A stretch of 64,000 bases of DNA from Aeromonas rivipollensis (GTDB lineage: Bacteria > Pseudomonadota > Gammaproteobacteria > Enterobacterales > Aeromonadaceae), in the NCBI RefSeq assembly GCF_037811135.1, contig NZ_CP149130.1, forward strand, positions 3,959,001-4,023,000. Reading direction: 5' to 3'. The position numbers and the translations under genes were made by a program. Below are positions 21,087 to 30,923 of this stretch, piece after piece. A model generated the notes under the pieces. That model worked only from the letters and a program-made list of their open reading frames with translations. It had not been told where the DNA came from and did not search any database. Position 1 is the stretch's first letter. Each line of letters starts with the position of its first letter.

Positions 21087-21110
21087 AAGGCCGGGTATCA
21101 ACCCGGCCTT
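21087..21110 (-). terminator. hairpin between recA and recX
   Basis: 10-pair stem AAGGCCGGGT/ACCCGGCCTT with a four-base loop, ten bases past the recA stop. The T tract behind it is poor (GTCATTTATG), so it is likely a leaky terminator that lowers recX expression. It ends only seven bases before the recX ATG. Confidence 0.75.
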
Positions 21111-21119
21111 CCTTGTTCC

Positions 21120-22181
21120 TTATTCGAACTCTTGTTCGCTTTCGTCTTCAAACTCTTCGGCAACCGCGGCCGCCGGTTTCTCGACCGGTATGGCACCGGA
21201 GAGCAGCAGCTCGCGCAGGCGGGCTTCCACCTCGGCGGCCATCACCTTGTTCTCGGCGAACAGCTTCATCACGTTGGCCTTGCCCTGACCGATCTTCTCG
21301 CCGTTGTAGCTGTACCAAGCACCGGCCTTGTCGATCAGCTTGTGCTTGACGCCCAGATCCACCAGCTCGCCCTCTTTGGAGATGCCGGCACCGTAGAAGA
21401 TCTGGAACTCGGCCTGCTTGAAGGGCGGGGCCACCTTGTTCTTGACGACCTTGACGCGGGTCTCGTTACCGACCACTTCGTCACCTTCCTTGATGGCGCC
21501 GATGCGACGGATATCCAGACGTACCGAGGCGTAGAACTTGAGCGCGTTACCACCAGTGGTGGTCTCGGGGCTGCCGAACATGACGCCGATCTTCATCCGG
21601 ATCTGGTTGATGAAGATGCACAGGCAGTTGGCGTTCTTGATGTTGGCGGTCAGCTTGCGCAGCGCCTGGGACATCAGGCGGGCCTGCAGGCCGACGTGGG
21701 AATCACCCATCTCACCTTCGATTTCCGCTTTCGGCGTCAGGGCGGCCACCGAGTCGACGATGATGACGTCAACGGCGTTGGAACGCACCAGCATGTCGCA
21801 GATCTCCAGCGCCTGCTCACCGGTATCCGGCTGGGAGATCAGCAGGTCGTCGACGTTGACCCCCAGCTTGGCGGCATAGATGGGGTCGAGGGCGTGTTCC
21901 GCATCGACGAAGGCACAGGTCTTGCCTTTCTTCTGGGCTTCCGCGATCACCTGCAGGGTGAGGGTGGTTTTACCTGACGATTCCGGGCCGTAGATCTCGA
22001 CGATACGACCACACGGCAGACCGCCGATACCCAGCGCCACGTCCAGAGAGAGGGAGCCGGTGGAGATGGCTTCGATGTCCATGGTCTTGCTGTCGCCCAG
22101 ACGCATGATGGAGCCTTTGCCAAACTGCTTTTCGATCTGGCCCAGCGCAGCCGCCAGTGCCTTCTGTTTGTTCTGATCCAT
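21120..22181 (-). CDS. recA: Recombinase RecA
   Basis: Forms ATP-dependent filaments on single-stranded DNA for strand exchange and activates LexA cleavage. 353 residues, with Walker [10 protein letters not shown] near 66, Walker [11 protein letters not shown] near 139, the L2 region near [10 protein letters not shown] around 203, and an acidic C-terminal tail [13 protein letters not shown] consensus LexA box lies 50-70 bp upstream. Confidence 0.99.
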   Translation of the reverse strand: MDQNKQKALAAALGQIEKQFGKGSIMRLGDSKTMDIEAISTGSLSLDVALGIGGLPCGRIVEIYGPESSGKTTLTLQVIAEAQKKGKTCAFVDAEHALDPIYAAKLGVNVDDLLISQPDTGEQALEICDMLVRSNAVDVIIVDSVAALTPKAEIEGEMGDSHVGLQARLMSQALRKLTANIKNANCLCIFINQIRMKIGVMFGSPETTTGGNALKFYASVRLDIRRIGAIKEGDEVVGNETRVKVVKNKVAPPFKQAEFQIFYGAGISKEGELVDLGVKHKLIDKAGAWYSYNGEKIGQGKANVMKLFAENKVMAAEVEARLRELLLSGAIPVEKPAAAVAEEFEDESEQEFE

Positions 22182-22230
22182 GCCAATCTCCGCTGGGAAT
22201 CGTGATGTAGAAGTGAAGTTGGGCTAAGTA

Positions 22231-22250
22231 TACTGTTTATGCATACAGTA
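22231..22250. promoter_or_regulatory. LexA (SOS) box of recA
   Basis: TACTGTTTATGCATACAGTA is a near-perfect palindrome matching CTGT-N8-ACAG. It lies between pncC and recA, so recA has its own SOS promoter. Confidence 0.95.
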
Positions 22251-22261
22251 TCAAGCCCAAT

Positions 22262-22753
22262 TTATCTGAGCAGGGCCAGCAGTCCGGACAAGGCCTGCCT
22301 GACCGCCTGCTGGCGCACCTGATGGCGGTCGCCATCGAAGCGGGCGAGCAGGGATTGATGACGGCCCGTGCGATCCGCCCAGGCAAACCAGACGGTGCCG
22401 ACCGGCTTGTCGTCACTGCCGCCATCGGGCCCGGCGATGCCGCTGATGGCGACGCAGATCCCCGCATCGGAACGGGCCAGGCACCCTCTGGCCATCTCCA
22501 GCACCACGGCCTCGCTGACGGCGCCATGGCGCAGCAGGCTGTCGATGCTCACCCCCAGCATCTGCTGCTTGGCCTCGTTGGTGTAGGTGACAAAGCCGCG
22601 GTCGAACCAGCCTGAGCTGCCCGCAATATCCGTGATGGCCGTGGCAACGCCGCCCCCGGTACAGGACTCCGCCGTGGCGGCGAGCCAGCCTCGTGCCTGC
22701 AATGCCTCGCCGAGCTCCCGGGATAAACGGTCGATCTCTGCCTCAAGCCCCAT
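22262..22753 (-). CDS. pncC: Nicotinamide-nucleotide amidohydrolase PncC (CinA C-terminal family)
   Basis: Deamidates NMN to nicotinate mononucleotide in NAD salvage. 163 residues (E. coli PncC has 165), single CinA C-terminal domain with LAATAESCTGGGVATAITD near 25 and VAISGIAGPDGGSDDKPVGT near 98. Three consecutive ATGs follow GAGGA; the last gives MGLEAEIDRL at the best spacing. The gene directly precedes recA, as in many gammaproteobacteria. Confidence 0.93.
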   Translation of the reverse strand: MGLEAEIDRLSRELGEALQARGWLAATAESCTGGGVATAITDIAGSSGWFDRGFVTYTNEAKQQMLGVSIDSLLRHGAVSEAVVLEMARGCLARSDAGICVAISGIAGPDGGSDDKPVGTVWFAWADRTGRHQSLLARFDGDRHQVRQQAVRQALSGLLALLR

Positions 22754-23002
22754 CATCATGTCCTCTCTGGCCCCTTGCGGGGGAAACATGGGGGCCATTA
22801 TGCAGTCGCCCCGAATCGCGAGCAACCGACCCGGGACCGGCTGCGTCAGCGACCGACCGGCATGGCCCTGCAGGGCATCAGGTGCAAGCTCGCCACAGCG
22901 GCAAGTCGCCAACGCTTAAGCTCCAGTACATGGGGGCTTCCTATAATCAGCAGGCACCGCCCTGTATGCGGTTTCTATCTTTTTGGATACTGGAGAAAGC
23001 AG

Positions 23003-23410
23003 ATGAAGCATCAATTTAAAGTCGCCATGACTGCCCTGGCGATCTGTTTTGCCACCAACACCTTCGCCGCCGAGAGCGCCCCCGAGCTGCAGAGCGAAAC
23101 CACCCTGGCGCAGGAGCTGAACCTCTCCACCGCACAGGTTGAGCAGATCAAGAGCCTGCGTGAACAGGCGGCCAAGGAGCTCGGCTCGGTCAAGCTCGAC
23201 GCCATCGGTCAGGACGTCATCATCAACATGATCAAGAGCGGCAAGTGGGACGAGGCGGCTGCCAGGAAGCAGTTGCAGACCATCAGCAACGTGCAGGCCG
23301 AGGCCCGCTACTACCGTGCCCATTACCTGTTCGAAGTGAGCAAGGTGCTGACTCCGGAGCAGAAAACCAAGCTGCACGAGATGCTCAGTGGCAACGAAGC
23401 CATGTATTGA
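23003..23410 (+). CDS. Periplasmic Spy/CpxP-like LTxxQ protein
   Basis: A 135-residue exported helical protein with a signal peptide cut after TFAA. It has two LTxxQ-like elements: LSTAQVEQIKSLREQAAK near 37 and LTPEQKTKLHEML near 117. That pairing is typical of the Spy/CpxP superfamily of periplasmic chaperones and sensors of envelope or metal stress. TGGAGAAAGCAG precedes the ATG. No adjacent two-component system is present, so its regulator is unknown. The family call is moderate; the function is inferred. Confidence 0.65.
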   Translation: MKHQFKVAMTALAICFATNTFAAESAPELQSETTLAQELNLSTAQVEQIKSLREQAAKELGSVKLDAIGQDVIINMIKSGKWDEAAARKQLQTISNVQAEARYYRAHYLFEVSKVLTPEQKTKLHEMLSGNEAMY

Positions 23411-23437
23411 GAGACGGCTCCCGTTTCTATGATGCCA

Positions 23438-23466
23438 ATCCCCGCGCTGATGGCGGGGATCTTGTC
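23438..23466 (+). terminator. possible terminator after the Spy-like gene
   Basis: Stem ATCCCCGC/GCGGGGAT with a seven-base loop, followed by CTTGTCC; a weak T tract. Confidence 0.4.
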
Positions 23467-23677
23467 CCTCCCCCCGACACGCCTCGCGCACCCGCCCCTC
23501 TTTGCTGCTGATCCCGGTGACGGCCTGCCAACACCACCCGCCCCCTGAAACCTCAGGACAGCCTCCCCCAAAGCGAGATAACCCCTCACCATCTCGGCCC
23601 GAGCATGTAGAATGGCCACCAGATTCAGACCCATTACGGCAGACGCTTGCCCGCAAGAGCACCTTCTGGAATAGAAC

Positions 23678-26248
23678 ATGACAGCACAGCACCAAGCCAC
23701 CAGCGCCAACCTGAGCGCCCACACCCCCATGATGCAGCAGTACCTTGGCCTCAAGGCCGAGAACCCGGAGATCCTGCTGTTCTACCGGATGGGCGACTTC
23801 TACGAGCTGTTCTACGACGATGCCCGCAAGGCGTCCCAACTGCTCGACATCTCCCTGACCAAGCGCGGCCAGTCCGCGGGCAGCCCCATTCCCATGGCGG
23901 GCGTCCCCTATCACGCCATCGAGGGCTATCTGGCCAAGCTGGTGCAACTCGGTGAATCCGCCGCCATCTGCGAACAGGTGGGGGATCCCGCCACCAGCAA
24001 GGGGCCGGTGGAGCGCAAGGTCATTCGCATCATCACCCCGGGCACCGTCTCCGACGAGGCGCTGCTCAGCGAGCGACAGGACAACCTGATCGCCGCCGTC
24101 TACCACGATGGCCGCCGCTTCGGCTACGGCACCATGGACATCGGCTCAGGCCGCTTCTTCATCAACCAGTTCGACAAGGAAGAGACCCTGCTGGCGGAGC
24201 TGCAACGCACCAATCCGGCGGAGCTGCTCTACCCGGAATCCTTCGAGTTCCTGCGCCACGTCGAGGGTCGTCGCGGCCTGCGTCGCCGCCCCGAGTGGGA
24301 GTTTGAGCTCGGCACAGCCCGCAAGCTGCTCTGCCAGCAGTTCGGCACCCAGGATCTGGTGGGATTTGGGGTCGAGCAGAGCGAGACAGCCCTCTGCGCC
24401 GCCGGCTGCCTGATGCAGTACGTCAAAGACACCCAGCGTACCGCCCTGCCCCACATCCGCAGCGTGCGCCTCGAGCAGCCCGATCATGCGGTCATCATGG
24501 ATGCCGCCACCCGCCGCAATCTGGAGCTGACCCAGAACCTGGCGGGGGGCTATGAAAATACCCTGGCCGAGGTACTGGACCGCACCGCCACCCCCATGGG
24601 CAGCCGCCTGCTCAAGCGCTGGATCCACCAGCCGATCCGCGATCGGGTGATCCTCAAGGGTCGCCAGAGCACCATCAAGGAGCTCATCGAGCAGAACCTC
24701 TATGACGAGCTGGGCAACCTGCTGCGTCAGGTGGGCGATGTGGAGCGGGTACTGGCCCGCCTGGCCCTGCGCTCGGCCCGTCCCCGCGATCTCACCCGCC
24801 TGCGTCAGGCCTTCGCTCAGTTGCCCGAGTTGCAGCGCCTGCTGGCGGATAACGAGCACGAAGCGGTGCAGCAGCTGGCCGAGCGCGCCAGCACCTTCCC
24901 CGAGCTGCTCGGCCTGCTGGAGCGCGCCGTGATGGAAGTGCCGCCGGTGCTGATCCGCGATGGCGGCGTCATCCGTGACGGCTTCAATCAGGAGCTGGAC
25001 GAGCTGCGGGATCTGGCCAACGGCGCCACCGCCAGCCTCGCCCGCATCGAAGAGCGGGAGAAGCTGCTGACCGGCATCAACACCCTCAAGGTGGGTTACA
25101 ACAAGGTGCACGGCTTCTATATCGAGGTGAGCCGCGCCAACAGCCATCTGGTGCCGGCCCACTACATCCGCCGCCAGACCCTCAAGAACAATGAACGTTA
25201 CATCATCGATGAGCTGAAGAAATACGAGGACAAGGTGCTCACTGCCCAGGCTCAGGCGCTGGCGCTGGAGAAGCGGCTCTACGAAGAGCTGCTCGATGCC
25301 CTGCTGCCCCACCTCGGCGATCTGCAGGAGTCGGCGTCCGCGCTGGCGGAGCTGGACGTGCTGGCCAATCTGGCGGAGCGGGCCGAGACGCTGGACTATC
25401 GTTGTCCGCAGCTCATCGATGAGGATCAGATCCTGATCGAGGCGGGCCGCCATCCGGTCGTTGAACAGGTGATGAGCGATCCCTTTATCGCCAACCCCAT
25501 CCGGCTGGAGCGGGAACGGCGGATGCTGATTATCACGGGTCCCAACATGGGCGGTAAGTCCACCTACATGCGCCAGACCGCGCTCATCGTGCTGCTGGCT
25601 CATATCGGCGCCTTCGTGCCCGCCGACGGCGCCCGCATCGGCCCCATCGACCGCATCTTCACCCGCATCGGGGCGTCGGATGATCTGGCATCGGGAAGAT
25701 CCACCTTCATGGTGGAGATGACCGAGACCGCCAACATCCTCAACAACGCCACCGCCCGCAGCCTGGTGCTGATGGACGAGATTGGCCGCGGCACCAGCAC
25801 CTACGACGGTCTCTCCCTGGCGTGGGCCTGTGCCGAACAGCTGGCGAGCAAGATTGGCGCCTACACCCTGTTCGCCACCCACTACTTCGAGCTGACCCGT
25901 CTGCCGGAGCTGATGAGCGGACTGGCCAACGTCCATCTGGATGCGGTGGAGCACGGCGACACCATCGCCTTTATGCACGCGGTGCAGGAGGGGGCGGCCA
26001 GCCGCTCCTACGGCCTGCAAGTGGCGGCGCTGGCCGGGGTGCCGAAATCGGTGATCCATCAGGCCCGCCACAAGCTGGCGGAGCTCGAAAGCGCCACCCC
26101 GATCGCCACCGGTGACACCCGCCCGGCCCCGGTGAGCCTTGCCCCGCAGCCCCATCCGGTGGTGGAAGAGCTGGCAGCGGTGCGCCCGGACGAGCTGAGC
26201 CCCCGTCAGGCGCTGGACCTGCTCTATCGCCTCAAGCAGATGCTCTGA
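23678..26248 (+). CDS. mutS: DNA mismatch repair protein MutS
   Basis: Recognises mismatches and recruits MutL. 856 residues: mismatch-binding domain with the Phe-x-Glu motif in [14 protein letters not shown] near residue 37, connector, lever and clamp domains, and an ATPase with Walker [10 protein letters not shown] near 622 and [16 protein letters not shown] near 700. The C-terminal beta-clamp/dimer tail is present. In this window it stands apart from rpoS or nlpD. Confidence 0.98.
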   Translation: MTAQHQATSANLSAHTPMMQQYLGLKAENPEILLFYRMGDFYELFYDDARKASQLLDISLTKRGQSAGSPIPMAGVPYHAIEGYLAKLVQLGESAAICEQVGDPATSKGPVERKVIRIITPGTVSDEALLSERQDNLIAAVYHDGRRFGYGTMDIGSGRFFINQFDKEETLLAELQRTNPAELLYPESFEFLRHVEGRRGLRRRPEWEFELGTARKLLCQQFGTQDLVGFGVEQSETALCAAGCLMQYVKDTQRTALPHIRSVRLEQPDHAVIMDAATRRNLELTQNLAGGYENTLAEVLDRTATPMGSRLLKRWIHQPIRDRVILKGRQSTIKELIEQNLYDELGNLLRQVGDVERVLARLALRSARPRDLTRLRQAFAQLPELQRLLADNEHEAVQQLAERASTFPELLGLLERAVMEVPPVLIRDGGVIRDGFNQELDELRDLANGATASLARIEEREKLLTGINTLKVGYNKVHGFYIEVSRANSHLVPAHYIRRQTLKNNERYIIDELKKYEDKVLTAQAQALALEKRLYEELLDALLPHLGDLQESASALAELDVLANLAERAETLDYRCPQLIDEDQILIEAGRHPVVEQVMSDPFIANPIRLERERRMLIITGPNMGGKSTYMRQTALIVLLAHIGAFVPADGARIGPIDRIFTRIGASDDLASGRSTFMVEMTETANILNNATARSLVLMDEIGRGTSTYDGLSLAWACAEQLASKIGAYTLFATHYFELTRLPELMSGLANVHLDAVEHGDTIAFMHAVQEGAASRSYGLQVAALAGVPKSVIHQARHKLAELESATPIATGDTRPAPVSLAPQPHPVVEELAAVRPDELSPRQALDLLYRLKQML

Positions 26249-26273
26249 CAGCTGCGCCGGAACACAGGCAATG

Positions 26274-26307
26274 AAAAAGGGGAACCTCGCGGTTCCCCTT
26301 TTTTTGC
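26274..26307. terminator. bidirectional terminator between mutS and the BCCT gene
   Basis: Stem AAAAAGGGGAACC/GGTTCCCCTTTTT with a four-base loop and A/T runs on both sides. Confidence 0.92.
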
Positions 26308-26325
26308 CTCAATGGCACTGGGTCA

Positions 26326-27924
26326 TCAACCCGGACCTATGCGATCCAGCAGGCTCAGATTGACCGAGCCGGGATGACGCTTGAGCTTTTGCCGGTATTC
26401 GAACTGGTGCTGACTCTCCTGCTTGAGCCCCTGCATCAGCGAATAGCACATGGCCAGCATGATCAGCGAGAAGGGCAGCGCGGCTATGATGCTGGCCGCT
26501 TGCAGGGCAGCCAGGCCGCCGGAAACCAGCAAGATGGCCGCCACCAGCCCCTGACCCAGTCCCCAGATGGCGCGGTGCAGAACGGGGGGATCCTGATCGC
26601 CGATGGAGAGCAGGGTGGTGATGACCAGCGTGCCCGAGTCGCTGGAGGTGATGAAGTAGGTGCAGATGAGCAGGGTCAGCACCCCTTTCGCAATCCAGCC
26701 AAAGGTCTCCCAGTGCAGCAGCTCCACCGTCTTGTAGAGCGCCAGGGTCACGTCCTGATTGACTGCCGCCACCACGCCACCGCCGCCGAACAGCTCCAGA
26801 TGCATGGCGGTACCGCCGAATACTGTGAGCCAGAACATGCCGAGCAGGGAGGGCACCAGCAGCACACCGAGCACGAACTCGCGAATGGTGCGGCCCTTGG
26901 AGATGCGGGCGATGAACATGCCGACGAAGGGGGCCCAGGCTATCCACCAGCCCCAGTAGAAGGCGGTCCAGCTCGATTGCCAGGCCGAGGTGCCGTTGGC
27001 TTCGGTGTTGGTCCAGAAGCTCAGTTTGACGATGTTTTGCAGGTAATCACCGATGTTCTGCACATAGGCGTTGAGGATATAGGTGGTGGGCCCCAGCACC
27101 AGGAAGAGGACGAGGATGAAGGCGCTGAGCCAGATGTTGAGCTCGGAGAGGATCTTCACCCCGCGCCCCACGCCGGAGATGGCCGACAGGGTGGCGATCA
27201 GGCTGATGCCCCCGATGAGCCAGAGCTGGCTGTGCTGGGAGACTTCCATGCCGAACATCTGGTTGAGGCCGGTGTTCATCTGGGAGACGCCAAGCCCTAA
27301 GGAGGTGGCCACCCCGAACACTGTGCCAAACACCGCCAGCACGTCGGCGGCGTGGCCCCAGAAGCCGTAGATCCGCTCGCCGAGAATAGGGTAGAGCACG
27401 GAGCGAATGGCCAGCGGCAACTTGCGGCGGTAGCTGAAGAAAGCCAGCGACAGGCCGACGATCACATAGATGGCCCAGGGGTGCAGACCCCAGTGGAAGA
27501 AGGTGAGGCGCATGGCGATCTGGGCCGCTTCCGGCGTCATCCCTTCGGTGACGAAGGGGTTCCCCTGCAGATGATACATGGGCTCGGCGATGCTCCAGAA
27601 CACCAGGCCTATGCCCATGCCGGCGCTGAACAACATGGAGAACCAGGCGAAGTAGCCGAACTCCGGTACCTGGTCGTCGTCGCCCAGTCGAATGCTGCCA
27701 AAACGGCTGAACATCAGGTAGACGGCGAAGAACAGGAACAGGGCAACCACCAGAATGTAGTACCACTTGAAGCCTGCAATGATGGTGTCCTTGGCGCCGG
27801 TGAACCAGGTTCCCGCGGTATCCGGGTCAAACACGCCAAACAACAGGAACAGGGTCACGACGGTGAGGGCCGTCATGGCCATGGTGGGATTGAGGCCTTT
27901 CAATAGCCCTTTGGTTGCTCTCAT
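26326..27924 (-). CDS. BCCT family betaine/carnitine/choline transporter
   Basis: Secondary transporter with about 12 membrane helices, 532 residues. The family-defining SAGMGIGLVFWSIAEPMYH segment lies near residue 103 and the Trp-rich WGWWIAWAPFVGMFIARIS near 328; SDSGTLVITTLLSIGDQDPP follows near 430. Members take up glycine betaine, choline or carnitine for osmoprotection or catabolism; the GMGIG motif fits betaine/choline-type carriers. It sits 9 bp behind an unknown small gene with which it is surely cotranscribed. Confidence 0.92.
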   Translation of the reverse strand: MRATKGLLKGLNPTMAMTALTVVTLFLLFGVFDPDTAGTWFTGAKDTIIAGFKWYYILVVALFLFFAVYLMFSRFGSIRLGDDDQVPEFGYFAWFSMLFSAGMGIGLVFWSIAEPMYHLQGNPFVTEGMTPEAAQIAMRLTFFHWGLHPWAIYVIVGLSLAFFSYRRKLPLAIRSVLYPILGERIYGFWGHAADVLAVFGTVFGVATSLGLGVSQMNTGLNQMFGMEVSQHSQLWLIGGISLIATLSAISGVGRGVKILSELNIWLSAFILVLFLVLGPTTYILNAYVQNIGDYLQNIVKLSFWTNTEANGTSAWQSSWTAFYWGWWIAWAPFVGMFIARISKGRTIREFVLGVLLVPSLLGMFWLTVFGGTAMHLELFGGGGVVAAVNQDVTLALYKTVELLHWETFGWIAKGVLTLLICTYFITSSDSGTLVITTLLSIGDQDPPVLHRAIWGLGQGLVAAILLVSGGLAALQAASIIAALPFSLIMLAMCYSLMQGLKQESQHQFEYRQKLKRHPGSVNLSLLDRIGPG

Positions 27925-27933
27925 CGGGCCTCC

Positions 27934-28461
27934 TTAGTCGTTGTTGAAAAAATCTTCACCCACGTGATCTCCCGCACCACCGATGGCGCGATAGACCAGT
28001 CGACCCGCCACCCGCTCGCGGTGATCCACCAGGGTGACCGAGGGCTGGCCGTTCACGGCATGACGCTTGCCGAGGAAGATGGCCATGGGTACCCCCAGAC
28101 TGGAGACCCCGCTGGTGATCCAGAGCCGGTTGAAGTCATAGGAGCCGCCGATGAACTCGAGCTGGGCCAGGCCATTGTCCAGACCGGCCAGGTAGAAGTT
28201 CATGGCACTCTCGTCGGGGAAGAGGTGCACCAGCACATAGGCGTAGCGCAATTCGTTCACCAACTCCTTTAGACTGAAAGAACCTGTGTCGCTGCAGGAG
28301 AGCGGCAGCTCACCATCATAGTGATGCACTTGCAGGTTGTTGGGATCCTCGTCATAGGCGGGCTGATAACGCACGAAAGCCGAGGTATCTGGCAGTTCAT
28401 AGCGGACCCTGACCACGCGAAGGTCGGCAACCAGGGACTTGATATCCAGGTCGTCATTCAT
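27934..28461 (-). CDS. Uncharacterised protein coupled to the BCCT transporter
   Basis: 175-residue soluble, acidic protein with no signal peptide or membrane helix. I do not recognise the family. It is rich in aromatic and acidic residues (YELPDTSAFVRYQPAYDED early on) and ends GGAGDHVGEDFFNND. The start follows GAGGAG at eight bases. It is the first gene of a two-gene operon with the BCCT transporter and is divergent from a MarR regulator, so a role in using or sensing the transported compound is possible but unproven. Confidence 0.75.
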   Translation of the reverse strand: MNDDLDIKSLVADLRVVRVRYELPDTSAFVRYQPAYDEDPNNLQVHHYDGELPLSCSDTGSFSLKELVNELRYAYVLVHLFPDESAMNFYLAGLDNGLAQLEFIGGSYDFNRLWITSGVSSLGVPMAIFLGKRHAVNGQPSVTLVDHRERVAGRLVYRAIGGAGDHVGEDFFNND

Positions 28462-28509
28462 GATGTCACTCCTCAAATATCGGGTTTAAATGCGGCAATT
28501 ATCCAATAA

Positions 28510-28530
28510 CCTAACATAAAATTCATTAGG
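28510..28530. promoter_or_regulatory. possible MarR operator
   Basis: Imperfect inverted repeat CCTAA...TTAGG with an 11-base centre in the AT-rich divergent region between the BCCT operon and marR. Suggested by position only. Confidence 0.3.
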
Positions 28531-28624
28531 GCAGAAATGATTACACCAAAAACCATATTGACCTTGTTGTGGATTAGGCGGAGAATTTTGCACCTCTCCA
28601 CTGCCCTGCGATGACCCCGACTCC

Positions 28625-29104
28625 ATGGAAAAACATGATGAAGTGCTGATTGCTCTGCGCCAGATCATCCGTGCCATCGACATGCACTCCAAACGCCTGA
28701 TCAAGGAGGCCGGGCTGACGTCGCCGCAGCTCCTGCTGCTCAAGGGGATCAACGAGCTTGGCCAGATCTCCATGCGCCAGCTCGCCGATCACACCAACAT
28801 GAGCCAGGCTACCGCGACCACCATCATGGACAGGCTAGAGAGCCGCCAGCTGGTGCAGCGCATCCGCAGCGAAACCGACAAGCGCAAGGTGCATGCGACA
28901 CTGACTGACGCGGGGCGCGCCCTGCTCGCCCAGGCCCCCACTCCGCTGCAGGAGAGCTTCATCCAGCGCTTCCAGGCCCTGGAGAACTGGGAGCAGGGAC
29001 TGCTGCTCTCCTCCCTGCAACGGATCTCGGCCATGATGAATGCCGACGGCATAGACGCGGCTCCCGTGCTGAGTGTCAGGCCGCTCACCGAAGAACGTGC
29101 CTGA
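28625..29104 (+). CDS. MarR family transcriptional regulator
   Basis: 159 residues with a winged-helix fold: recognition helix region ISMRQLADHTNMSQATATTIMDRLESRQLVQR near residues 49-80 and the wing RSETDKRKVHATLT. Dimerisation helices flank it. It is divergent from the BCCT operon across about 160 bp, so it most likely controls that operon and itself. The inducer is unknown. Confidence 0.88.
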   Translation: MEKHDEVLIALRQIIRAIDMHSKRLIKEAGLTSPQLLLLKGINELGQISMRQLADHTNMSQATATTIMDRLESRQLVQRIRSETDKRKVHATLTDAGRALLAQAPTPLQESFIQRFQALENWEQGLLLSSLQRISAMMNADGIDAAPVLSVRPLTEERA

Positions 29105-29117
29105 ACAAACGACGGCC

Positions 29118-29152
29118 ATAAAAAAAGCTCCCGAATGGGAGCTTTTTTTATG
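29118..29152. terminator. bidirectional terminator between marR and yjaG
   Basis: Stem AAAAAAGCTCCC/GGGAGCTTTTTT with loop GAAT. Confidence 0.9.
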
Positions 29153-29169
29153 GGAAGCGGACGGGGAGA

Positions 29170-29751
29170 TCACTCTTCCAGGCTGATGCCTATGTTGGAG
29201 ATTCCACCCTGGGCCGCAAAGGTGCGGATGGCCAGGATGCGATCGCTGTCGCGCTCATGGGCGACCTGCTTGAGCAGCTCGACCTGGAACTCCAGCTCGG
29301 CTTCCATGTATTCATGCTCGTAGAGCTCTTCGTCACTGAGATCCCGCTCTTCCAGCATCTCGATGAAACCGGCCACGGTACCGACCGAAGCGTGGCTGGC
29401 ATCGTTGGCCTCTTCCCCCACCCGGCAGATCACCGAGTTGTAGGCACAGCCCAGGGCCACGCAGGCATCCAGCGCCGGATAGGCACCGTAGGATTCAAAC
29501 TTGCCTGGCTCGGGAATATAGACCTCGAACGCCTCCAGAATGGCCCCCAGATTGACGCGGGATCCCTTCACGGTGAGGTAGTTCCACATCTGATCCAGCG
29601 CGTGGCGAAACGCCTTCGCATCCCCGAAACCGGCTGCCTGGGTAAACAGCACATAGTTGGGGTACATGCGCTCTGCCAGCGCCAGGGTGTAGACGGTCTG
29701 CTGCCAAGGCTGCAGCTCGGCCAGTCGCTTATAAAACTTGTCACCAAACAC
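29170..29751 (-). CDS. YjaG family (DUF416) protein
   Basis: Cytosolic protein of 193 residues whose function is unknown. It matches E. coli YjaG along its length: LAERMYPNYVLFTQAAGFGD near 27, a conserved YGAYPALDACVALGCAY near 83 and the final GISNIGISLEE. The start is a GTG (read as Met) with AAGGA 12 bases ahead; no better start is visible. Confidence 0.85.
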   Translation of the reverse strand: MFGDKFYKRLAELQPWQQTVYTLALAERMYPNYVLFTQAAGFGDAKAFRHALDQMWNYLTVKGSRVNLGAILEAFEVYIPEPGKFESYGAYPALDACVALGCAYNSVICRVGEEANDASHASVGTVAGFIEMLEERDLSDEELYEHEYMEAELEFQVELLKQVAHERDSDRILAIRTFAAQGGISNIGISLEE

Positions 29752-29912
29752 TGGAGTCGGATCCTTTGCAAAATGTGGGGCAGATTGTAGCCCACGAGGG
29801 GCGTGGCGAAAACGAAAAAGCGCCCTGGTCGACTATCTTGCCCGATCAACTGGGGTAAGATGAGGGCAGACCCCTCCTCCGCCGTGCCGCAAACATGATA
29901 AGGAACAAGAGT

Positions 29913-30857
29913 ATGAGCCAACGTACCCTGCTTCTGCTCAGCCAGGACAACAACCACTATGAGCGCCTGCTCAAGGCCGCCAGCCTTCCCCATCTGCACA
30001 TACTACGGGCCGACAACCAGAGCGATGCCGAGAAGCTGATCGGTGATGCCCACATCCTGATGGCCGAACCGGCACGAGCCAGACCCCTGCTGGCCAAAGC
30101 CGACAGGCTGAGCTGGCTCCAGTCCACCTACGCCGGGGTCGACGTGCTGCTGGATGCCAGCTGCCGCCGCGACTACCTGCTCACCAATGTGCGCGGCATC
30201 TTCGGGCCGCTGATGAGCGAGTACGTGTTCGGCCACCTGCTCAACCTGTCGCGCCAGTTGCCGCTCTACCGCGAACAGCAGCAGCAGCGACTGTGGCAGA
30301 GCCATCCCTATCAGGGGCTCAAGGGACGCACCATGCTGATCCTGGGTACCGGCAGCATAGGCCAGCACATAGCCCACACCGCCAAGCACTTCGGCATGAA
30401 GGTGCTCGGCATCAGCCACAGTGGCAATGAGCGAGCGGGCTTCGATCAGGTGTATCAGCTGCCGGCACTGAACAAGATGCTGGCCCAGGCCGACGTCATC
30501 GTCAGCGTGCTGCCGGCGACCCGCGAGACCCGCCATCTGTTCACCACCGATCGCTTCAACCACTGTAAGCCGGGAGCCATCTTCTTCAACGTCGGCCGGG
30601 GCAATGCGGTACATGAAGAGGATCTGCTGGCGGCATTGCGCGGCGGCAAGCTGGGCACTGCGGTGCTGGATGTGTTCGAACAGGAGCCCCTGCCCGCCGA
30701 CAGCCCGCTCTGGCATCAGCCCAATCTCGTCATCACCCCCCACAACAGCGCCTACAGCTTCCCGGAAGATGTGGCCCAGATCTTCATTCGCAACTACATC
30801 CGCTTCATCGACGGCCAGCAACTCGATGGCCGCATCGACTTCGACAAGGGTTACTGA
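29913..30857 (+). CDS. D-isomer-specific 2-hydroxyacid dehydrogenase
   Basis: NAD(P)-dependent reductase of a 2-oxoacid; the substrate is not clear (glyoxylate/hydroxypyruvate reductase-like). 314 residues. Rossmann motif GTGSIGQH near 145; catalytic Arg in VGRGNAVHEEDLL, Glu in LDVFEQEPLP and His in ITPHNSAYS. AAGGAAC lies eight bases before the chosen ATG (MSQRTLLLL); an ATG six codons earlier has no ribosome site. Confidence 0.9.
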   Translation: MSQRTLLLLSQDNNHYERLLKAASLPHLHILRADNQSDAEKLIGDAHILMAEPARARPLLAKADRLSWLQSTYAGVDVLLDASCRRDYLLTNVRGIFGPLMSEYVFGHLLNLSRQLPLYREQQQQRLWQSHPYQGLKGRTMLILGTGSIGQHIAHTAKHFGMKVLGISHSGNERAGFDQVYQLPALNKMLAQADVIVSVLPATRETRHLFTTDRFNHCKPGAIFFNVGRGNAVHEEDLLAALRGGKLGTAVLDVFEQEPLPADSPLWHQPNLVITPHNSAYSFPEDVAQIFIRNYIRFIDGQQLDGRIDFDKGY

Positions 30858-30872
30858 GTCCAGGCCACCAGC

Positions 30873-30908
30873 AAAAAGGCCCCGCCAGATTGGCGGGGCC
30901 TTTTTTGT
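30873..30908. terminator. bidirectional terminator between the dehydrogenase and mepM
   Basis: Stem AAAAAGGCCCCGCCA/TGGCGGGGCCTTTTT with a three-base loop. Confidence 0.92.
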
Positions 30909-30923
30909 ATCCGCAGAGGGGGA

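Noticed and set aside
24146..26155. Minus-strand open frame of 669 codons
   Set aside because: Antisense of mutS.
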